Below, piece after piece: positions 61,185 to 64,000 of a DNA stretch of 64,000 nt. Below the pieces are notes generated by a model, which had not been told where the DNA came from, searched no databases, and saw only the letters and a program-made list of their open reading frames with translations. The stretch comes from Pseudomonas lini (GTDB taxonomy: Bacteria; Pseudomonadota; Gammaproteobacteria; Pseudomonadales; Pseudomonadaceae). How positions within the stretch are numbered: the first letter of the stretch is position 1; each line of letters starts with the position of its first letter. The stretch covers positions 148,085 through 212,084 of the forward strand of contig NZ_JAUSSR010000014.1 of the NCBI RefSeq assembly GCF_030812475.1, read 5' to 3'. The position numbers and the translations under genes are program-made.

Positions 61185-63776
61185 ATGTCATCGCGTAAAT
61201 TTGGACTCAACCTGGTGGTGGTGCTCGCCATCGCCGCCTTGTTTACTGGCTTCTGGGCGCTGATCAACCGCCCGGTCACCGCCCCCGATTGGCCCGAACA
61301 GATCTCCGGATTTTCGTACTCGCCATTTCAACAAGGCCAGTACCCGCAGAAAGAGCAATACCCGAGCGACGATGAAATGCGTCGCGACCTGGAGATCCTG
61401 AGCAAGCTGACGGACAACATCCGTACTTACTCTGTCGATGGCACCCTGGGAAACATCCCCAAACTGGCGGAAGAATTCGGCTTGAGGGTCACCCTCGGGA
61501 TCTGGATCAGCCCGGACGAGGAGCGCAACGAGCGCGAGATCACGCGTGCCATCGAAATCGCCAACAGCTCGCGCAGTGTGGTACGCGTGGTGGTCGGTAA
61601 CGAGGCGATCTTCCGTAAGGAAATTACCGCCCCCGAACTCAGCATTATTCTCGATCGCGTCCGCGCGGCGGTGAAAGTGCCGGTGACCACTTCCGAGCAA
61701 TGGCACGTCTGGGAAGAAAACCCCGGCCTGGCCAAGCACGTCGACCTGATCGCCGCGCACGTCCTGCCTTACTGGGAACACGTGCCGATGGAGCAGTCCG
61801 GGCAGTTCGTACTCGACCGCGCCCGCGACCTGAAGAAAATGTTCCCGAAAAAACCGCTGTTGCTGTCGGAAGTCGGCTGGCCGAGCAACGGCCGTATGCG
61901 CGGCGGCGCCGATGCGTCACCGGCAGACCAGGCGATTTACCTGCGCACACTGGTCAACAAGCTCAATCGCCAGGGTTTCAACTACTTCGTGATCGAAGCG
62001 TTCGACCAACCCTGGAAGGCCAGCGATGAAGGTTCGGTGGGCGCGTATTGGGGTGTATTCAACGCCGCGCGCCAGCAGAAATTCAACTTCGAAGGCCCGG
62101 TCGTCGCGATTCCGCAATGGCGGGTGCTGGCTGTCGGATCGGTGGTGCTGGCCCTGCTGTCCCTGACCCTGTTGATGATCGACGGCTCGGCCCTGCGTCA
62201 ACGTGGCCGTACCTTCCTGACCTTCATCGCGTTCCTCTGCGGTTCGGTGCTGGTGTGGATCGGTTACGACTACAGCCTGCAATACAGCACCTGGTTCAGC
62301 CTGACCGTGGGTTTCCTGCTCGGGCTCGGCGCGCTCGGGGTGTTTATCGTGCTGCTGACCGAGGCCCACGAACTGGCCGAAGCGGTCTGGACCCACAAGC
62401 GCCGGCGCGAATTCCTGCCGGTAGTGGGCGATTCGGACTACCGACCGAAAGTCTCGATTCACGTCCCTTGCTACAACGAGCCGCCGGAGATGGTCAAACA
62501 GACCCTCAACGCCCTGGCCAACCTCGATTATCCGGACTTCGAAGTCCTGATCATCGACAACAACACCAAGGACCCGGCGGTCTGGGAGCCGGTGCAGGCC
62601 TATTGCGAAACCCTCGGCCCGCGCTTCAAGTTCTTCCACGTGGCACCATTGGCTGGCTTCAAGGGGGGCGCGCTGAACTACCTGATTCCGCACACCGCCA
62701 AGGATGCCGAAGTGATTGCGGTGATCGACTCGGACTACTGCGTCGATCCGAACTGGCTCAAGCATATGGTGCCGCACTTCGCCGATCCGAAAATCGCCGT
62801 GGTGCAGTCGCCACAGGATTATCGCGACCAGAACGAGAGCACCTTCAAGAAGCTCTGCTACGCGGAATACAAAGGCTTCTTCCACATTGGCATGGTCACT
62901 CGCAACGACCGTGACGCGATCATCCAGCACGGCACCATGACCATGACAAGGCGCTCGGTGCTGGAGGAGCTCGGCTGGGCCGACTGGTGCATCTGTGAAG
63001 ACGCCGAACTGGGCCTGCGCGTGTTCGAAAAAGGCCTGTCGGCGGCGTATTACCACACCAGCTACGGCAAAGGCCTGATGCCCGATACCTTTATCGACTT
63101 CAAGAAACAGCGGTTCCGCTGGGCGTACGGCGCGATTCAGATCATCAAGCGTCACACCGCCAGCCTGCTGCGCGGCAAGGACACCGAACTGACCCGTGGC
63201 CAGCGTTACCACTTCCTCGCGGGCTGGTTGCCGTGGGTGGCGGATGGCATGAACATCTTCTTCACCGTCGGCGCCCTGTTGTGGTCGGCGGCAATGATCA
63301 TCGTGCCGCAACGGGTCGACCCACCCTTGCTGATTTTCGCTATCCCGCCGTTGGCGCTGTTCGTGTTCAAGGTCGGCAAGATCATCTTTCTCTACCGTCG
63401 CGCGGTGGGGGTTAACCTCAAGGATGCGTTCTGCGCGGCACTGGCCGGGCTGGCGTTGTCGCACACCATCGCCAAAGCGGTGCTGTACGGTTTCTTCACC
63501 AGCAGCATTCCGTTCTTCCGCACGCCGAAAAACGCCGATAACCACGGCTTCTGGGTGGCGATTTCGGAAGCGCGCGAAGAAGTGTTCATCATGCTGCTGT
63601 TATGGGGTGCGGCGCTGGGGATCTTCCTGGTGAACGGTATGCCGAGCAACGACATGCGCTTCTGGGTGACCATGTTGCTGGTGCAGTCGCTGCCGTACCT
63701 GGCCGCGCTGATCATGGCGTTCCTGTCTTCGCTGCCCAAACCTTCGGCCGAAGCCGAGCCGCTACCAGCGGTCTAA
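61185..63776 (+). CDS. ndvB: NdvB-like membrane beta-glucan synthase with GH17-type domain
   Basis: 863 residues. One N-terminal membrane anchor (NLVVVLAIAALFTGFWAL), then a periplasmic GH17-like domain (residues about 45-305; VVRVVVGNEAIFRKE and LLLSEVGWPSNG carry the two catalytic Glu). Three membrane segments follow, then a cytoplasmic GT2 domain with VSIHVPCYNEPPEMV, VIDSDY, ICEDAELGLRV and QRFRWAYGA, and further membrane segments. It matches the P. aeruginosa NdvB type that makes cyclic or periplasmic beta-1,3-glucans. Start at MSSRKFGLN; the ribosome site is weak. Confidence 0.9.
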   Translation: MSSRKFGLNLVVVLAIAALFTGFWALINRPVTAPDWPEQISGFSYSPFQQGQYPQKEQYPSDDEMRRDLEILSKLTDNIRTYSVDGTLGNIPKLAEEFGLRVTLGIWISPDEERNEREITRAIEIANSSRSVVRVVVGNEAIFRKEITAPELSIILDRVRAAVKVPVTTSEQWHVWEENPGLAKHVDLIAAHVLPYWEHVPMEQSGQFVLDRARDLKKMFPKKPLLLSEVGWPSNGRMRGGADASPADQAIYLRTLVNKLNRQGFNYFVIEAFDQPWKASDEGSVGAYWGVFNAARQQKFNFEGPVVAIPQWRVLAVGSVVLALLSLTLLMIDGSALRQRGRTFLTFIAFLCGSVLVWIGYDYSLQYSTWFSLTVGFLLGLGALGVFIVLLTEAHELAEAVWTHKRRREFLPVVGDSDYRPKVSIHVPCYNEPPEMVKQTLNALANLDYPDFEVLIIDNNTKDPAVWEPVQAYCETLGPRFKFFHVAPLAGFKGGALNYLIPHTAKDAEVIAVIDSDYCVDPNWLKHMVPHFADPKIAVVQSPQDYRDQNESTFKKLCYAEYKGFFHIGMVTRNDRDAIIQHGTMTMTRRSVLEELGWADWCICEDAELGLRVFEKGLSAAYYHTSYGKGLMPDTFIDFKKQRFRWAYGAIQIIKRHTASLLRGKDTELTRGQRYHFLAGWLPWVADGMNIFFTVGALLWSAAMIIVPQRVDPPLLIFAIPPLALFVFKVGKIIFLYRRAVGVNLKDAFCAALAGLALSHTIAKAVLYGFFTSSIPFFRTPKNADNHGFWVAISEAREEVFIMLLLWGAALGIFLVNGMPSNDMRFWVTMLLVQSLPYLAALIMAFLSSLPKPSAEAEPLPAV

Positions 63777-63793
63777 ATCGCTGCGGATGCACT

Positions 63794-63825
63794 AAACGGC
63801 GGCCAATGGCTGCCGTTTTGCTTTA
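63794..63825 (+). terminator. Terminator after ndvB
   Basis: AAACGGC and GCCGTTT arms around GGCCAATGGCT, followed by a T-rich tract, 17 bp past the stop codon. Confidence 0.8.
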
Positions 63826-63879
63826 AGATAACCGCCATTTTGCGGGGCTCGGCGGAATTCGGTTTAACGGCCGAACTCA

Positions 63880-63957
63880 ATAACTGTGGGAGCGGGGGTT
63901 CTAGCGTTGGGGGCATCACGGTCGCTAAAATCGTCGCGAGCAAGCCCGCGCCCCCAA
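63880..63957. repeat. Decayed REP pair at window end
   Basis: TGTGGGAGCGGGGGTTCTAGCG and TCGCGAGCAAGCCCGCGCCCCCA are inverted REP-like units with several mismatches. No gene is visible from here to the end of the window. Confidence 0.6.
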
Positions 63958-64000
63958 GTGCTCGTTGCCAAATTGAAATTTTACGGAGGTTTACAAGTAG

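Overview
The window is chromosomal DNA from a Pseudomonas of the P. fluorescens group. Three things point there: the gene order recA-cinA-mutS-fdxA-rsmZ-rpoS-nlpD-pcm-surE-truD-ispF, a small RNA with repeated GGA motifs between fdxA and rpoS, and many paired REP palindromes of the GTGGGAGCGAGCTTGCTCGCGA and GTAGGAGCTGGCTTGCC types. Most of the window is a dense, conserved, largely leftward-transcribed set of housekeeping genes.

Layout. 1-13.2 kb: DNA repair and stress genes (recA with a LexA box, cinA, mutS, fdxA), the Gac/Rsm small RNA rsmZ with an upstream GacA-type box, then rpoS-nlpD-pcm-surE-truD-ispF, glutathione-dependent formaldehyde detoxification (fghA, adhC) and a divergent LysR regulator. 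13.4-24.9 kb: ispD-ftsB, eno, kdsA-pyrG, tilS, accA and dnaE. 24.9-25.9 kb: a gene-free block with a roughly 210-230 bp inverted repeat enclosing a hexanucleotide tract and a REP pair. 25.9-40.5 kb: the envelope and translation super-cluster, which in transcription order is rpsB-tsf, pyrH-frr-uppS-cdsA-dxr-rseP-bamA-skp-lpxD-fabZ-lpxA-lpxB-rnhB. 40.9-50.2 kb, rightward: map-glnD, dapC, an accessory metzincin-type metalloprotease, a decayed gene remnant, an ArsC/Spx-like protein, dapD, csdA and csdE.

50.35-60.35 kb: an accessory island between csdE and tcdA. It is bounded by a 233-bp direct repeat (identical as read) of the 3' end of tcdA. The left repeat is joined to a diverged fragment of a second csdE. 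The cargo is one tight rightward operon of eight genes: class III (glutamate-1-semialdehyde aminomutase-like) PLP enzyme, GNAT acetyltransferase, RfaE/HldE-like nucleotidyltransferase, HAD phosphatase of the beta-phosphoglucomutase type, NAD-dependent sugar epimerase/dehydratase, GH65 phosphorylase-like enzyme, MFS exporter and DegT/DnrJ/EryC1 aminotransferase. I infer that it makes and exports a small amino-sugar or glycoside-like compound. I do not recognise it as a described cluster, and it is the best candidate here for an undescribed system.

60.1-64 kb: intact tcdA and a large NdvB-like membrane glucan synthase/glucanosyltransferase. How the parts work together: csdA, csdE and tcdA form the known sulfur relay for cyclic t6A in tRNA, and the island has inserted without destroying tcdA. 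The lpx/fabZ/bam/rseP block builds and assembles the outer membrane. rpoS and rsmZ sit side by side as stationary-phase and secondary-metabolism regulators.
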